Below, piece by piece: positions 35,787 through 44,940 of a DNA stretch of 64,000 bases. The notes below the pieces were generated by a model. It was given only the letters and a program-made list of their open reading frames with translations. It searched no databases and was not told where the DNA came from. A program made the position numbers and the translations under genes. Position 1 is the first letter of the stretch. Every line of letters starts with the position of its first letter. This stretch comes from Pantoea sp. IMH (lineage in GTDB: Bacteria; Pseudomonadota; Gammaproteobacteria; Enterobacterales; Enterobacteriaceae): positions 220,540 through 284,539 of the forward strand of contig NZ_JFGT01000007.1 of assembly GCF_000599885.1 (NCBI RefSeq), in the 5' to 3' direction.

Positions 35787-36968
35787 TCAGCGGGCTGTCG
35801 GTGAAGAGGAAAACCGCAGTATCAGCATGCCCATCACCCCGGCAATGATGGAGCCAGCCAGCACGCCAATTTTCACCTCATCAATCAGCGCCGCACTGCC
35901 TGCAAACGCCAGATTGCCGATAAACAGGCTCATGGTAAAGCCGATGCCGCACAGGACCGACACGCCGTAAACCTGCATCCACGAGCTGTTATCTGGCCGT
36001 CTGGCCAACCCAAGCAGGATGGCCAGAAACGACAGGCCGAAGATGCCAATCTGCTTACCAAAAAAGAGACCCAGCGCCACGCCCATAGGAACCGGCGAAG
36101 TCAGATCGCTGAGGGTGACGCCAGCGAGTGATACGCCAGCATTGGCGAAGCCAAACAGGGGAAGCACCAGAAACGTCACCCAGGGGGCAATACCATGCTC
36201 CAGCCGATCCAGCGGCGGCGTTTCACTCCCGGTTTTTCCCTGCAACGGGATGAAAAACGCCAACAAGATACCCGCGATGGTCGCATGCACGCCGGATTGC
36301 AGCATAAAGAACCACAGCGCGCAGCCTGCCAGCAGATAAGGAAGCAGCCTGGTCACCCCTTTCCGGTTCATGATAAACAGGATCAGCACGAGGAACGCCG
36401 CGGCGGCCAGCATCAACACGTCAATATTGCTGGTGTAAAACAGTGCGATAATCACCACCGCGCCCATATCATCCAGGATCGCCAGCGCCGACAGAAAAAT
36501 CTTCAGCGACGTCGGCACGCGGCTGCCCAGCAGAGCCAGTACGCCGAGGGCAAAGGCGATATCGGTCGCGGCAGGGATAGCCCAGCCGGAAAGCGATTCG
36601 CTGTTACCGGCGTTAAGGCCAAGGTAGACCAGCGCAGGCACCGCCATTCCTCCCACTGCCGCAAAGCCTGGCAGTGCGCGCTGGCTCCACGTGGCCAGCT
36701 GCCCGACAAGCAGCTCACGTTTAATTTCCAGTCCCACCATCAGAAAAAATATGGCCATCAGGCCGTCGTTTACCCAGTGTTCAACGGAAAGCCCGCCCGC
36801 CTTGTATTTCAGCATCCCTGCATAACCTTCGCTGAGCGGAGAGTTAGCCACAACAATCGCGGCGGCAGATAAAAGAATAAGAATGATGCCGCCAGCACTG
36901 GGCGAGCTGAAAAAGGTTAAAAGCGGGCTTGCGGAATTTTTGTCACGCGGTGTGGAATGTTGTGTCAC
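35787..36968 (-). CDS. nhaA: Na+/H+ antiporter NhaA
   Basis: NhaA exports Na+ or Li+ in exchange for two H+ across the inner membrane, for sodium and alkaline pH tolerance. The 393-residue product (E. coli 388) has 12 TM segments. The two essential aspartates are in [18 protein letters not shown] (Asp163/Asp164 of E. coli) and the pH-sensing region [14 protein letters not shown] is present. The start is GTG at 36968 with GGGAGG upstream. In E. coli NhaR activates nhaA; no nhaR is seen next to it, and the gene appears monocistronic. Confidence 0.97.
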   Translation of the reverse strand: MTQHSTPRDKNSASPLLTFFSSPSAGGIILILLSAAAIVVANSPLSEGYAGMLKYKAGGLSVEHWVNDGLMAIFFLMVGLEIKRELLVGQLATWSQRALPGFAAVGGMAVPALVYLGLNAGNSESLSGWAIPAATDIAFALGVLALLGSRVPTSLKIFLSALAILDDMGAVVIIALFYTSNIDVLMLAAAAFLVLILFIMNRKGVTRLLPYLLAGCALWFFMLQSGVHATIAGILLAFFIPLQGKTGSETPPLDRLEHGIAPWVTFLVLPLFGFANAGVSLAGVTLSDLTSPVPMGVALGLFFGKQIGIFGLSFLAILLGLARRPDNSSWMQVYGVSVLCGIGFTMSLFIGNLAFAGSAALIDEVKIGVLAGSIIAGVMGMLILRFSSSPTAR

Positions 36969-37186
36969 GACGCCTCCCTGTTACGGTAAGAAGATAAGAT
37001 CCAGTGTTCTTCGGTAAAATTTTTCGTTGTGCCCTCTCACCAGCAACGATTGGGCACCCTTTTACAACTAACTCTATGAAAAATTTTGCATTTAACACTT
37101 ATTGCAATGTGTGTAATTTTAACACACCAGGGCGTTCGGACGACTTGAGAGGGGTAAATTCAGGTAAAGGTAAGGCGCTCAGATCA

Positions 37187-38314
37187 TTATCTCTGACGTG
37201 GCGCGATAAAAGCGGCAACGCAGGCGACGAACGCGAAGATGAAAAGCGCGGTCATCCAACCGATGGAGGCAAGTAAAGCGCCAAAGAGCGGATTACCCAC
37301 CGCCTGCCCTATCGCCACCGCCAGAAAAGGGATGCCTAACCCCAGATCGGCACGATCGGAAAGCAGTCCTGTGCCCTGAATCAGATAAACGCCGGTCGAC
37401 ACAATATAGGCCGCACCAAACAGGCTTACGGCGAGAAAGCCATAAAGTGCAGAGAAAGATGCCATCACCAGCCCCGCCGTTGCCGCCGCCATTGCCAGCA
37501 GGGAAAAGAGATGTACCGGCCGGGGACCAAAGCGGTTCGTGAGCATGCCGGTCAGGGCGCCTGCCAGGCCAGCGAAGCCCAGCGCCACCCACACCAGCGC
37601 GACGGAAGTGTCCGTAAAGCCCGCGTTATCCCGCAAAATGTCCGCGCTGAAGGTCCAGATAGCCGCGCTAGAGATCCCCATTAAGAAAGCGCTCAGGCAT
37701 AGCGTCACCAGTCCGGGTCGTTTCAGGAGGGAGAGCGAAAAATGGCTGCCGGCAGCCGCGTTCAGATGACGGGGAAAAGTGAACCACAGCCATAGCGTAA
37801 CGGCGGCTCCCAGCAGCGCGAAAACAAGGTAGATTTCCCGCCAGGAACCTACTGCCAGCCAGGCGGCTATACCGGAAAGTACAATCCCGGCTGCCGTGCC
37901 TGCGTTAATCGTTCCGTTCGCTTTGGGCTGGTTTTGATGATCAAACTGACGGGAGACGGCGAAAGCAAGCGGCGGTGACGTCAGCCCGGTGCTTAACCCC
38001 GCCAGCACGATGCCGGCACCCAGCACCCACGCGGAGGCTGAAAGTCCAATCAGCAGCATGCCCAGCGTGGCGCTGAAGCCTGCCAGCAGAGCGATGAGCC
38101 GTGGATTGATTTTGCCCGAAGTCAGGAGCGCGAAGCTGATACCGCAGCAGTAGGCAGCAAAAGCGCTGCCTCCGATAAAACCTGCCACGGTCAGAGTGAT
38201 GGAAAGATCTTCCCGGATCTGCGGGAGCAGAAGTCCGTAAGCAAAACGCGCAAGGCCGTAGGAAAGCGCGGTAAGCGAAAAAGCGGCGGCGACGAAACTG
38301 TTGCGGCTGTTCAT
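37187..38314 (-). CDS. MFS transporter
   Basis: This is a 375-residue major facilitator protein with about 12 TM segments (for example SLTALSYGLARFAYGLLLP in TM1). The N-terminal half carries the usual LP-x-IRED loop and TSGKINPR between TM2 and TM3. The substrate is unknown; it resembles the YbfB/YjiJ-like or efflux groups by eye. The start overlaps the stop of a TetR regulator by 4 bases (ATGA), so the regulator and transporter form one operon and probably deal with a small toxic or signalling molecule. Confidence 0.88.
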   Translation of the reverse strand: MNSRNSFVAAAFSLTALSYGLARFAYGLLLPQIREDLSITLTVAGFIGGSAFAAYCCGISFALLTSGKINPRLIALLAGFSATLGMLLIGLSASAWVLGAGIVLAGLSTGLTSPPLAFAVSRQFDHQNQPKANGTINAGTAAGIVLSGIAAWLAVGSWREIYLVFALLGAAVTLWLWFTFPRHLNAAAGSHFSLSLLKRPGLVTLCLSAFLMGISSAAIWTFSADILRDNAGFTDTSVALVWVALGFAGLAGALTGMLTNRFGPRPVHLFSLLAMAAATAGLVMASFSALYGFLAVSLFGAAYIVSTGVYLIQGTGLLSDRADLGLGIPFLAVAIGQAVGNPLFGALLASIGWMTALFIFAFVACVAAFIAPRQR

Positions 38315-38859
38315 CCGTTACGCCTCCCGGCAGCGGCAAGCAGCAATAGCGCCGCGTCCCTCGCCTGATCAATAACGGCCACCGTCGCCAGACCGGCTGC
38401 CGCTGTGGCGCCCTCAAATAACAGCCAGATCTGGTTGGTCAGTACCTCATCCTCCTCGCCCAGCGCGATCCGCACACGCCTGGCAAGCTCAGCGCGAAAC
38501 GCACTTTTCTGTCCGTTTACCAGCGAGACAATGTCAGGATTCGCGCAAGCATATTCGCTGCGCGCCCGCAGCAACATACAACCCTGAGTACCATGCCCGG
38601 CCATCCAGCCTCGCAATGCCTCAAAAACGCCCCCAACAGGATCCTCATCGCTGTATTCCGCTGCAAGCTGCGCCATAAAGGCGCTGTGCCTCGCTTTCAG
38701 CACAGCCAGTACCAGGCCGTCGCGGGAGCCAAAATGCTTGTAGAGCGTCCGCGTCGAGACGCCGGAAGGGGCAATTACACGGTCGATACCGACGCCCCGG
38801 AAGCTCTCCTGATCGAACACCTGCATCGCGCTGGCGATTATGTCGTTTTGTTTTTTCAT
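38311..38859 (-). CDS. TetR-family transcriptional regulator
   Basis: The 182-residue protein has a TetR helix-turn-helix at residues about 6-50 (IIASAMQVFDQESFRGVGID then GVSTRTLYKHFGSRDGLVLA). The C-terminal ligand domain is like the AcrR/TetR_C group. It likely represses itself and the MFS gene it overlaps. A perfect 18-bp palindrome (38869-38886) lies 10 bases upstream of the start, well placed as the operator. The ATG at 38859 has AGGA almost touching it, so the start or ribosome site is slightly uncertain. Confidence 0.92.
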   Translation of the reverse strand: MKKQNDIIASAMQVFDQESFRGVGIDRVIAPSGVSTRTLYKHFGSRDGLVLAVLKARHSAFMAQLAAEYSDEDPVGGVFEALRGWMAGHGTQGCMLLRARSEYACANPDIVSLVNGQKSAFRAELARRVRIALGEEDEVLTNQIWLLFEGATAAAGLATVAVIDQARDAALLLLAAAGRRNG

Positions 38860-38868
38860 TCCTGAATT

Positions 38869-38886
38869 GTAAAACGATCGTTTTAC
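38869..38886. promoter_or_regulatory. Predicted operator of the TetR regulator
   Basis: The 18-bp palindrome GTAAAACGATCGTTTTAC is perfect and lies 10 bases upstream of the tetR-type gene. Its length and placement fit a TetR dimer site that autoregulates the operon. Confidence 0.8.
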
Positions 38887-39304
38887 TTGTCAAGCCGGGT
38901 TCGGACACAGACGGTGAAAACTTGTGTGCCGTACAAGCGATTACCACGCTTTAACAGCGACGAAGTCTGTTTTATCGACGGCCTTATTTTCGGCTGATTG
39001 TCAGAACGAAATCGCCCGTTCCTGTCCATTTGTCACGCTTATCAAGGAAGGGATAAAAGAGCAGCAGTCCAGTGAGTAAGGGCGGTACTGTGAGGAGCAA
39101 ACGGGGAAAAACGGCTGAAAGGAGAAGCTGAAGCACACATTAATAGAAAAAAAGTCCGGCAGAATGACCAGACGCTGAACAGCAGTAACGACTGTTAGTG
39201 ATACTGCCGGATGCGATCGCCATTGCATCACGGCGTCAAAAAACCTGAAAGCCGGAACAGAAATAGCACCGGATAATCGTTTAATTCAGCTAACAGTCCT
39301 CTTT
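38887..39304. other. Intergenic region between the TetR gene and lysE-like gene
   Basis: About 420 bases without a recognised gene. A 76-codon frame at 39001-39231 on the minus strand has no start signal and unusual composition and is not called. Confidence 0.45.
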
Positions 39305-39925
39305 TTAGCGCTGACTTAACGCAAGCCTCGCCGCAAATAACATAAAAACGCCGCCGGTAATACGATCCATCCATTTGACAACGGAAGGCACTTTCAGCAC
39401 GCCTTGCGCGTAACCTGATGCCAGTATCAAGAATGATGACCAGAGTGTGCCTGTCACAACATGAATGGCGACCAGCAGAAAAGTCCAGATCACAGGCGAA
39501 TGTCCGGCGGGAATAAACTGAGGCAGGAAAGAAACATAAAATACGCCGATTTTGGGATTGAGCACATTACCAAGCATGCCTCTTAAAAACCAGTTATGTG
39601 AAGCCGCTGGCCGGGCCTGATCTGCGGTAAAAGCCTGACGTGGTCTGATAAGCAGTTGCAGTCCCAGCCAGCAGAGATAGGCCGCACCACAAAATTTAAG
39701 AAGATCGTAAGCCAGTTCAGAAGCGGTCAGTAAGGCGCCCAGCCCGAAAGCAACCAGCGCCGCCCAGATGAAACAGCCGGTATTGATGCCGAGTGCCGCC
39801 TGGAAGGCTTTTTTTCTGCTCTCCACCGTCACAGTGCGCAGGATGAGCGCGGTATCAAGCCCGGGTGTCAGGGTGAGAAGTAAGGCGGCAAAAGTGTAAG
39901 CCAGCAGAGAATCTGTAACAGACAT
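39305..39925 (-). CDS. LysE/RhtB-family amino-acid exporter
   Basis: The 206-residue inner-membrane protein has about six TM segments, with the family motif TLTPGLDTALILRTV near the N-terminus and LGNVLNPKIGVFYVSFLPQF in the middle. This is the LysE/RhtB translocator fold that exports amino acids or derivatives; the substrate is not predictable. The gene stands alone with AGAGAAAA upstream. Confidence 0.93.
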   Translation of the reverse strand: MSVTDSLLAYTFAALLLTLTPGLDTALILRTVTVESRKKAFQAALGINTGCFIWAALVAFGLGALLTASELAYDLLKFCGAAYLCWLGLQLLIRPRQAFTADQARPAASHNWFLRGMLGNVLNPKIGVFYVSFLPQFIPAGHSPVIWTFLLVAIHVVTGTLWSSFLILASGYAQGVLKVPSVVKWMDRITGGVFMLFAARLALSQR

Positions 39926-40146
39926 TTTTCTCTCCGAAAACGTGAATTCTAACCAGAATGCGGCTGATAATAAAACGCTACAGCATAAAAATAACCTGGT
40001 GCGCGTAGCACCGTTCCCTTCAGCTCTTCCTTTTCAGTCTCCGGAACATTTCTGATAGCCAGCCCGGCTGCTATGATTTCTCTTTATCGGGAAATGTCCA
40101 AATAACGGGCTGAAAGTGCGGCTTATAATGCAATAAGGATGGCGGT

Positions 40147-40314
40147 GTGAATAAAATAGTCCGTAAAAATTATCCTGAACTCGGTGAGGTTAAGGCGCCT
40201 TACGTTCACGCAGTAAAGCATAATAATACCCTCTATATTTCAGGCCTGACGGCTTTTGGCACCGCCGCACAGCAGGCTGGCATGGCTGAGCAGGCGGAGG
40301 AAGTTTTCCGCCAG
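40147..40314 (+). pseudogene. 5' fragment of a RidA-family gene
   Basis: The first ~56 codons (MNKIVRKNYPELGEVKAPYV then HAVKHNNTLYISGLTAFGTA) match the N-terminal half of RidA/YjgF-family enamine deaminases. Similarity stops at about 40314, where the sequence becomes the antisense of a methyltransferase gene. The frame runs on by chance to 40608. The start GTG at 40147 has AAGGA upstream. The C-terminal half with the conserved arginine is missing, so the enzyme is not functional. Confidence 0.75.
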
Positions 40315-40730
40315 CCAGACCGTGCGCCCACCGCATTCTGGATCTTCAACGATGTGCCGGATACCCCGAAAGTCCGATTGTTGCAGCAGAGCCTGGTACT
40401 CATCAGCCGCGAGGCTGGCGTGATAAAGCGGCTCCCCCTGAAACGCCCCAATGGCTTCGCCATCGGCAGGCCCGGTGTTGAACATCAGCCACGCGCCATG
40501 GCGGGCATGCGCAGCAAAAACTGTAAACATCCGCCGCTGATCGGCGCGGGTAAGGTGAAAAAAACTGTCCCAGGCGAGGATGCCATCGAAACGGCGCTTA
40601 AAATCTAACCTGCGCATATCTGCCACCGGCCAGTCGTTATCCGGAAACTTTGCCTTGCAGCGGGCAATCATCGCAGCGGAAGCGTCAATTCCCGTGACGG
40701 GAAATCCCCGCGTAATTTCTCCCGTAAGCC
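40312..40730 (-). pseudogene. 3' fragment of a class I SAM methyltransferase gene
   Basis: From 40730 the minus strand reads LTGEITRGFPVTGIDASAAM, then ADMRRLDFKRRFDGILAWDS and RHIVEDPECGGRTVWLAEN. This is about 140 codons of a small class I methyltransferase beginning just before the GxDxS motif II region. The N-terminal ~60 residues, including the GxGxG SAM motif, are missing, and an in-frame stop lies just upstream. The natural end near 40312 abuts the broken RidA gene head-on. Two truncated genes meeting in opposite orientation indicate a deletion or inversion at this spot. Confidence 0.7.
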
Positions 40731-40978
40731 AGTGTTAAATAAATCGGCTTTATTGCGAAGCAGAATTTTTTCTGGATGCGGATGCGGAACGGGCTATTTA
40801 CAGGTAATTCACTCTCAGCCCTGTAAAGTTTAAAAATAACCAGCACATTTACACTTATTTAATTAACCTGTTTTCATTAAGAACAGGCTGATAGTCGTAA
40901 GTAATCTCGCTGCGCGACAACTTGTTCTATTAATCAGACACTATAATCTACTTACTATTATCACGCTGGGTAAACATT

Positions 40979-41863
40979 ATGGACATTGCGGCTTTTGATA
41001 TTGGCGGGACCTCGTTAAAAATGGGCATCACTAACGCTCAGGGAAAGATTTTAAAAAGTGATAGCGTGGATATTGCCGGGCAACCCCGCGAAAAAATCCT
41101 GCAAGAGATAATGAACTGGCTGAAGAGCAATTCGCCCTGCGCCGGTATCGCAGTAAGTACGCCGGGCTACGTCGATTCTGAAACAGGTTTTATTACGATG
41201 GGTGGAACCATCCCTGAATTTGACGATTTTCATCTGAAACAGTGGCTGGAAGAGAAAACATCGCTGCCCACCAGCGTGGAAAACGATGCGCACTGTGCTC
41301 TGCTGGCAGAACACTGGTTAGGAAAAGCGAAGCAGCTTAATGATTTTCTGATGTTGACTATCGGCACCGGTTTAGGCGGTGCCGCATTTTGCAACGGCGC
41401 CCTGATTCGCGGTAACCGCAACCGCGCCGGGGAGTTTGGCTGCCTGCTGACGTCACGTCCCAAAGACAGCGATATAGCGCCTCATACCATGGGGGCCCGC
41501 TGTACGATGACCGCGCTGCGGGAAAATTACTGTCAGCGTACGAAAAAATCCACCGATGAGATAAGCGGCAAAGATGTGTTCGATGCGTTCGATAATGATG
41601 ACGCGGATGCCAGAAAAGTGGTGGACGAGTTTTATGACGATCTTTCCGCCTGCCTCTATAACCTTGCCAGCGTATTTGATCCACAAACCATTTTTATTGG
41701 TGGTGGTATTACCGAACGGGAGTCCTTCCTGGACGAGCTTGCCGGGCATCTGGAAAAATATGATATCGATATCCGTATTGAAACCGCCACGTATGGCAAC
41801 GATTCCGGCATGCTGGGCGCATCCTGTCACTTTCTGCAAACCCAGCAGGTGAGCGAAAAATAA
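40979..41863 (+). CDS. ROK-family sugar kinase
   Basis: The 294-residue protein has the ATP phosphate motif FDIGGTSLKMGI at the N-terminus, the sugar-binding region VENDAHCALLAEHW, and GTGLGGAAFCNGALIRGNRNRAGEFG in the middle. This layout fits ROK kinases such as BglK. The zinc motif CxCGxxGC of typical ROK members is absent, as in the beta-glucoside kinase group. Substrate may be a glucoside or hexose; no transporter or glycosidase neighbour narrows it. The gene stands alone, with a weak ribosome site before the ATG. Confidence 0.88.
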   Translation: MDIAAFDIGGTSLKMGITNAQGKILKSDSVDIAGQPREKILQEIMNWLKSNSPCAGIAVSTPGYVDSETGFITMGGTIPEFDDFHLKQWLEEKTSLPTSVENDAHCALLAEHWLGKAKQLNDFLMLTIGTGLGGAAFCNGALIRGNRNRAGEFGCLLTSRPKDSDIAPHTMGARCTMTALRENYCQRTKKSTDEISGKDVFDAFDNDDADARKVVDEFYDDLSACLYNLASVFDPQTIFIGGGITERESFLDELAGHLEKYDIDIRIETATYGNDSGMLGASCHFLQTQQVSEK

Positions 41864-42109
41864 TCCGGCAACGCGCCACGACTGGTCCCGGCTCCCGGGC
41901 CGGTTGTGGCTTCCCTCCTCCCTGACGTCACGCAAAAACGGCCTTTGCTGCGCGCATCGCCGAAAACGGGAAAGCTTTATAAGCTATTCAGTCACTAAAA
42001 CAGCAATCAGCGTGAAAACCGCACCGTTATAATTGAACTCCTGTTTGTCTCAACTACTGTTATTTATTAGCTCTGCTTACAGATAACGGACTACCAACAG
42101 GAGAATGCT

Positions 42110-42580
42110 GTGTCCTCTGCTCACCCGACAAAAGACCTGCGGCGCTCAATGCTTGCCGCACTCCCGCTTGGCATTGGCGTGATGGCCGCCATTGATGAGA
42201 TTGTCTTTCACCAGATACTGGCTTGGCACCATTTTTTTGACTGGTCCACGCCCATGTTCGGCCTGTTTTCGGATGGCCTGCTCCATTCCGCCGAGCTGAT
42301 CCTCTTCGTGCTCGGTTTTTTTATGTTTAACGAGCTGCGAACGCGAGGCGCGCTGGACAAGACCTCGGCAAAAGCGGGGTTTTTTCTCGGGATGGGCGGC
42401 TTCCAGCTTTTTGACGGCATCATCGATCATAAGGTCCTCAGGCTGCATCAGATTCGCTACGTCGACAATATCTTGCCTTACGATCTGGTTTGGAACGGTT
42501 TTGGCCTCCTGCTGCTGCTGATCGGTTTCTTTTTCCTGCGCCGTTCACGCGCGACCGTACGTTATGTGGCCGGGAAATAA
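42110..42580 (+). CDS. DUF2243 membrane protein
   Basis: The 156-residue inner-membrane protein has four hydrophobic segments (about 15-35, 55-75, 88-105, 120-140). Conserved His/Asp patches include AIDEIVFHQILAWHHFFDW and GIIDHKVLRLHQIRY, characteristic of DUF2243. Function is unknown. The start is GTG at 42110 after CAGGAG. The downstream CtaG-type gene begins 3 bases after its stop, a pairing that suggests a role in copper or oxidase assembly; the role is inferred. Confidence 0.9.
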   Translation: MSSAHPTKDLRRSMLAALPLGIGVMAAIDEIVFHQILAWHHFFDWSTPMFGLFSDGLLHSAELILFVLGFFMFNELRTRGALDKTSAKAGFFLGMGGFQLFDGIIDHKVLRLHQIRYVDNILPYDLVWNGFGLLLLLIGFFFLRRSRATVRYVAGK

Positions 42581-42583
42581 ATC

Positions 42584-43396
42584 ATGGAGCATATGGCACA
42601 TCATGGAAGCATGGAGAGCTCAACGTTGCTGCTGGTGTTACTCGTATTTCTGCCTGCGCTGCTGCTTTGCCTTTATCTGGTTGCCGCCGTGCGGCTGCGT
42701 CAAAAAGCCCGCTGGAGCCTCTGGCGCATCGCAAGTTACACCAGCGGCACAGCATTAATCATTGCGGCGATGCTGCCGCCGCTGGCGGCGTGGGCGCATC
42801 AGGATCTGCGTGGTCATATGGTTCAGCATCTGTTTCTTGGCATGTTCGGCCCGCTTGGCCTGGTTTTTGGCGCTCCCGGCACCCTCTTGCTGCGCAGCAT
42901 TCCCGCCCGGGCCGCACGCCGCATGATGGACTTTCTTAAGATCGGGCCGGTCCGGTTTCTGATTCATCCGGTAACGGCGGCCATGCTCGATATTGGCGGG
43001 ATGTATCTTCTCTATCTGACGCCGCTTTACCTTTACTGTATGACCCATCCTGGGATGTTTATTTTTCTCCATCTGCATTTTGTTATCTCAGGTTATCTCT
43101 TCACCTGGTCCATTGCAGGTCCCGATCCCGCGCCACGCCGCCCCGGCTGGATAACCCGTCTGACGGTGGTTTTTGTGGCGACCGCCGCTCATGCGATCCT
43201 CGGAAAACTGATGTTCGGTTATGGCTATCCGCAAGGCACACCGGCCACGCTTGCTGAAGTTCAGAGTGCGGCACAATGGATGTATTACGGCGGCGATCTG
43301 GCGGAGTTTTTACTGATCGTCGGCTTCTTCGCGATGTGGTTTCGGCACAAAAACAGGCTGCCGGCAGCATTCGTGGGTGAAAGCGCCGTGCGATAA
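42584..43396 (+). CDS. CtaG (caa3-type) cytochrome c oxidase assembly protein
   Basis: The 270-residue protein has seven TM segments and the CtaG_Bac (DUF1404-like) signature: HMVQHLFLGMFGPLGLVFG, IHPVTAAMLDIGG, FIFLHLHFVISGYLFTW and WMYYGGDLAEFLLI. The histidines in TM segments may bind copper. Family members help assemble caa3 oxidase in Bacillus; in enterobacteria, which lack such an oxidase, the job is unclear. It is transcribed with the DUF2243 gene (3-base gap). The ATG at 42584 overlaps AATAA of the preceding stop region. Confidence 0.9.
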   Translation: MEHMAHHGSMESSTLLLVLLVFLPALLLCLYLVAAVRLRQKARWSLWRIASYTSGTALIIAAMLPPLAAWAHQDLRGHMVQHLFLGMFGPLGLVFGAPGTLLLRSIPARAARRMMDFLKIGPVRFLIHPVTAAMLDIGGMYLLYLTPLYLYCMTHPGMFIFLHLHFVISGYLFTWSIAGPDPAPRRPGWITRLTVVFVATAAHAILGKLMFGYGYPQGTPATLAEVQSAAQWMYYGGDLAEFLLIVGFFAMWFRHKNRLPAAFVGESAVR

Positions 43397-43617
43397 GCTA
43401 TGAAGGGTCACGAGGGAATCTCCAGGCGTCTCGTCACCACGCGGCCCGCTTAATGCGTTGAATCAGCGTCCTGTTCGCAGGCATGAACCAGCCAGCTGTG
43501 TCAGCTTCACCAGTCAGCGAGCGCGCTGGGCTACAAGTGAAACGGCGCCTTATCGTCAATGCGTTTCAGTTTTCTGCGAGCGACGGCGCGAAGAATAAAA
43601 CGGAACAAGGATCGCAA

Positions 43618-44037
43618 ATGAGCAATGGGAAAGAGATCTACTGGAACCCTATGGTGCCTGAACTGACCGTAATGGACTTCCCTGCGTCTTTGCATTTTTA
43701 CGTCGAGGTGATTGGCTTTAGCCTGATGATAAGACGCCATGAGCCGGAATTTGCCTATATCTGTCTGGGCGAGGCGCAGCTGATGCTTGAACAGTATCAT
43801 GCACAAGGATGGAACCCGGCAGAGCTTGAGCGCCCGCTGGGACGCGGGATAAATTTCCAGATTGAAGTGGATGATGTCGCGCCCCTGCTGGCGTGTCTGC
43901 AGACGCATAACGTTCCGCTCTACCGTGATGTTCGCGATAACTACTACAACACGGGTGATAAGGAAGCCTGCCAGCGAGAATTTCTGGTTCAGGACCCGGA
44001 CGGTTACCTGCTTCGCTTCAGCCAGTACATAGAATAA
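43618..44037 (+). CDS. VOC-superfamily protein (glyoxalase/bleomycin-resistance fold)
   Basis: The 139-residue protein begins MSNGKEIYWNPMVPELTVMD, followed by SLHFYVEVIGFSLMIRRHEP and EFLVQDPDGYLLRFSQ. The paired beta-alpha-beta units are those of the VOC superfamily and resemble bleomycin-resistance proteins. A resistance role is not shown. The frame opens at 43483, but the ATG at 43618 with AAGGA 8 bases upstream fits the family start. The metal site is not clearly conserved. Confidence 0.88.
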   Translation: MSNGKEIYWNPMVPELTVMDFPASLHFYVEVIGFSLMIRRHEPEFAYICLGEAQLMLEQYHAQGWNPAELERPLGRGINFQIEVDDVAPLLACLQTHNVPLYRDVRDNYYNTGDKEACQREFLVQDPDGYLLRFSQYIE

Positions 44038-44407
44038 GGAGAGTAAAGGCTGGACGCGACGATGTGTACGGCACTTTTAGTATGTTGTAATTAATCTGGC
44101 CTGTTTTGTCTCACCGGTGGGGATTGCGCTATAAACCCAGGGGGGAATCCGCTTCTCTGTTCCGGTTTAGGGGAAACACACCGCGCATTGATGCAACTGT
44201 GCCCGGTGATTTCCTGTAACGCCGCAGCTTACCTCGCCAACACCAGAAATCAGGAGCATATGAAAACCGAAGCTGCATTAACCCGTTTAACCAGCAATAG
44301 CTTATCCCTGATATCAAGCCGACGTCTCACAGGCTCAGAGCGCTAATCCTCCCGACGCGGCGCTCGCTATACTGTTATCGCAACTGAATCTCAGCAGAGG
44401 ACATATT
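44038..44407. other. Intergenic region
   Basis: The 370 bases between the VOC and EthD genes hold no recognised gene or site. A minus-strand frame at 44129-44317 is not supported by a ribosome site. Confidence 0.45.
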
Positions 44408-44731
44408 TTGATTAAATACAGCGTAATGTATCCGAACATTGAAAACGGCACCTTCGACCACGATTACTATCGTGACGTGCACCTTCCTCTCATCGAAAAA
44501 CGCATGGGTGATTACTGCCTTGCCTGGTCGATCGATAAAATCACCACCACGCCAGGTGAGCGTCCAGCGCCCTACGTTGCCGGCTGCCATATTTTCTGCG
44601 CATCGCTGGAAGATCTGGAAAAAGGCATGGCGGAACACGCTGACGAGCTGGTTGCTGATGTCGCCAATTTCAGCAATATCACGCCGGTAAAATGGCTTTC
44701 TGAGGTCGTGGAATCCACCGATCCGCGGTGA
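44408..44731 (+). CDS. EthD-domain protein
   Basis: The 107-residue protein MIKYSVMYPNIENGTFDHDY has one ferredoxin-like EthD domain (DVHLPLIEKRMGDYCLAWSI in the middle). EthD proteins are small dimeric enzymes or helpers in catabolism; the substrate is unknown. The start is a TTG at 44408, 6 bases after AGAGGA. The next ATG (44426) would cut off the first beta strand, so the TTG is preferred. Confidence 0.88.
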   Translation: MIKYSVMYPNIENGTFDHDYYRDVHLPLIEKRMGDYCLAWSIDKITTTPGERPAPYVAGCHIFCASLEDLEKGMAEHADELVADVANFSNITPVKWLSEVVESTDPR

Positions 44732-44803
44732 TAAAAGCCAGTCGGGGCTGATTCAGGCGATGAATCATCTCAAAGTGAAGGGAATCGCGGCTGGGAAGTA
44801 AAA

Positions 44804-44831
44804 CGTCCCGCGCTATCAACGGCGCGGGACG
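44804..44831 (-). terminator. Probable terminator after hemB
   Basis: A 10-bp stem (CGTCCCGCGC, 44804-44813, with 44822-44831) has an 8-base loop and is followed on the minus strand by TTTTAC. It lies 110 bases beyond the hemB stop. Confidence 0.6.
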
Positions 44832-44940
44832 AGCTATCAGGAAGGATGCCTGGCGCGTCTTTACGATCGCTCTGGACTGCCTGCGCAGAGCGGCGCTCAG
44901 CAAACAAAATCGCGCTTCAGCGCTTTTTTACCCGACAGGC

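Noticed and set aside
39001..39231. 76-codon minus-strand frame, Phe/Cys/Ser-rich
   Set aside because: Composition and lack of start signal indicate chance frame.
40147..40608. 153-codon RidA-like gene
   Set aside because: Only the first ~56 codons are RidA; the rest is antisense of a methyltransferase, so it is reported as a fragment.
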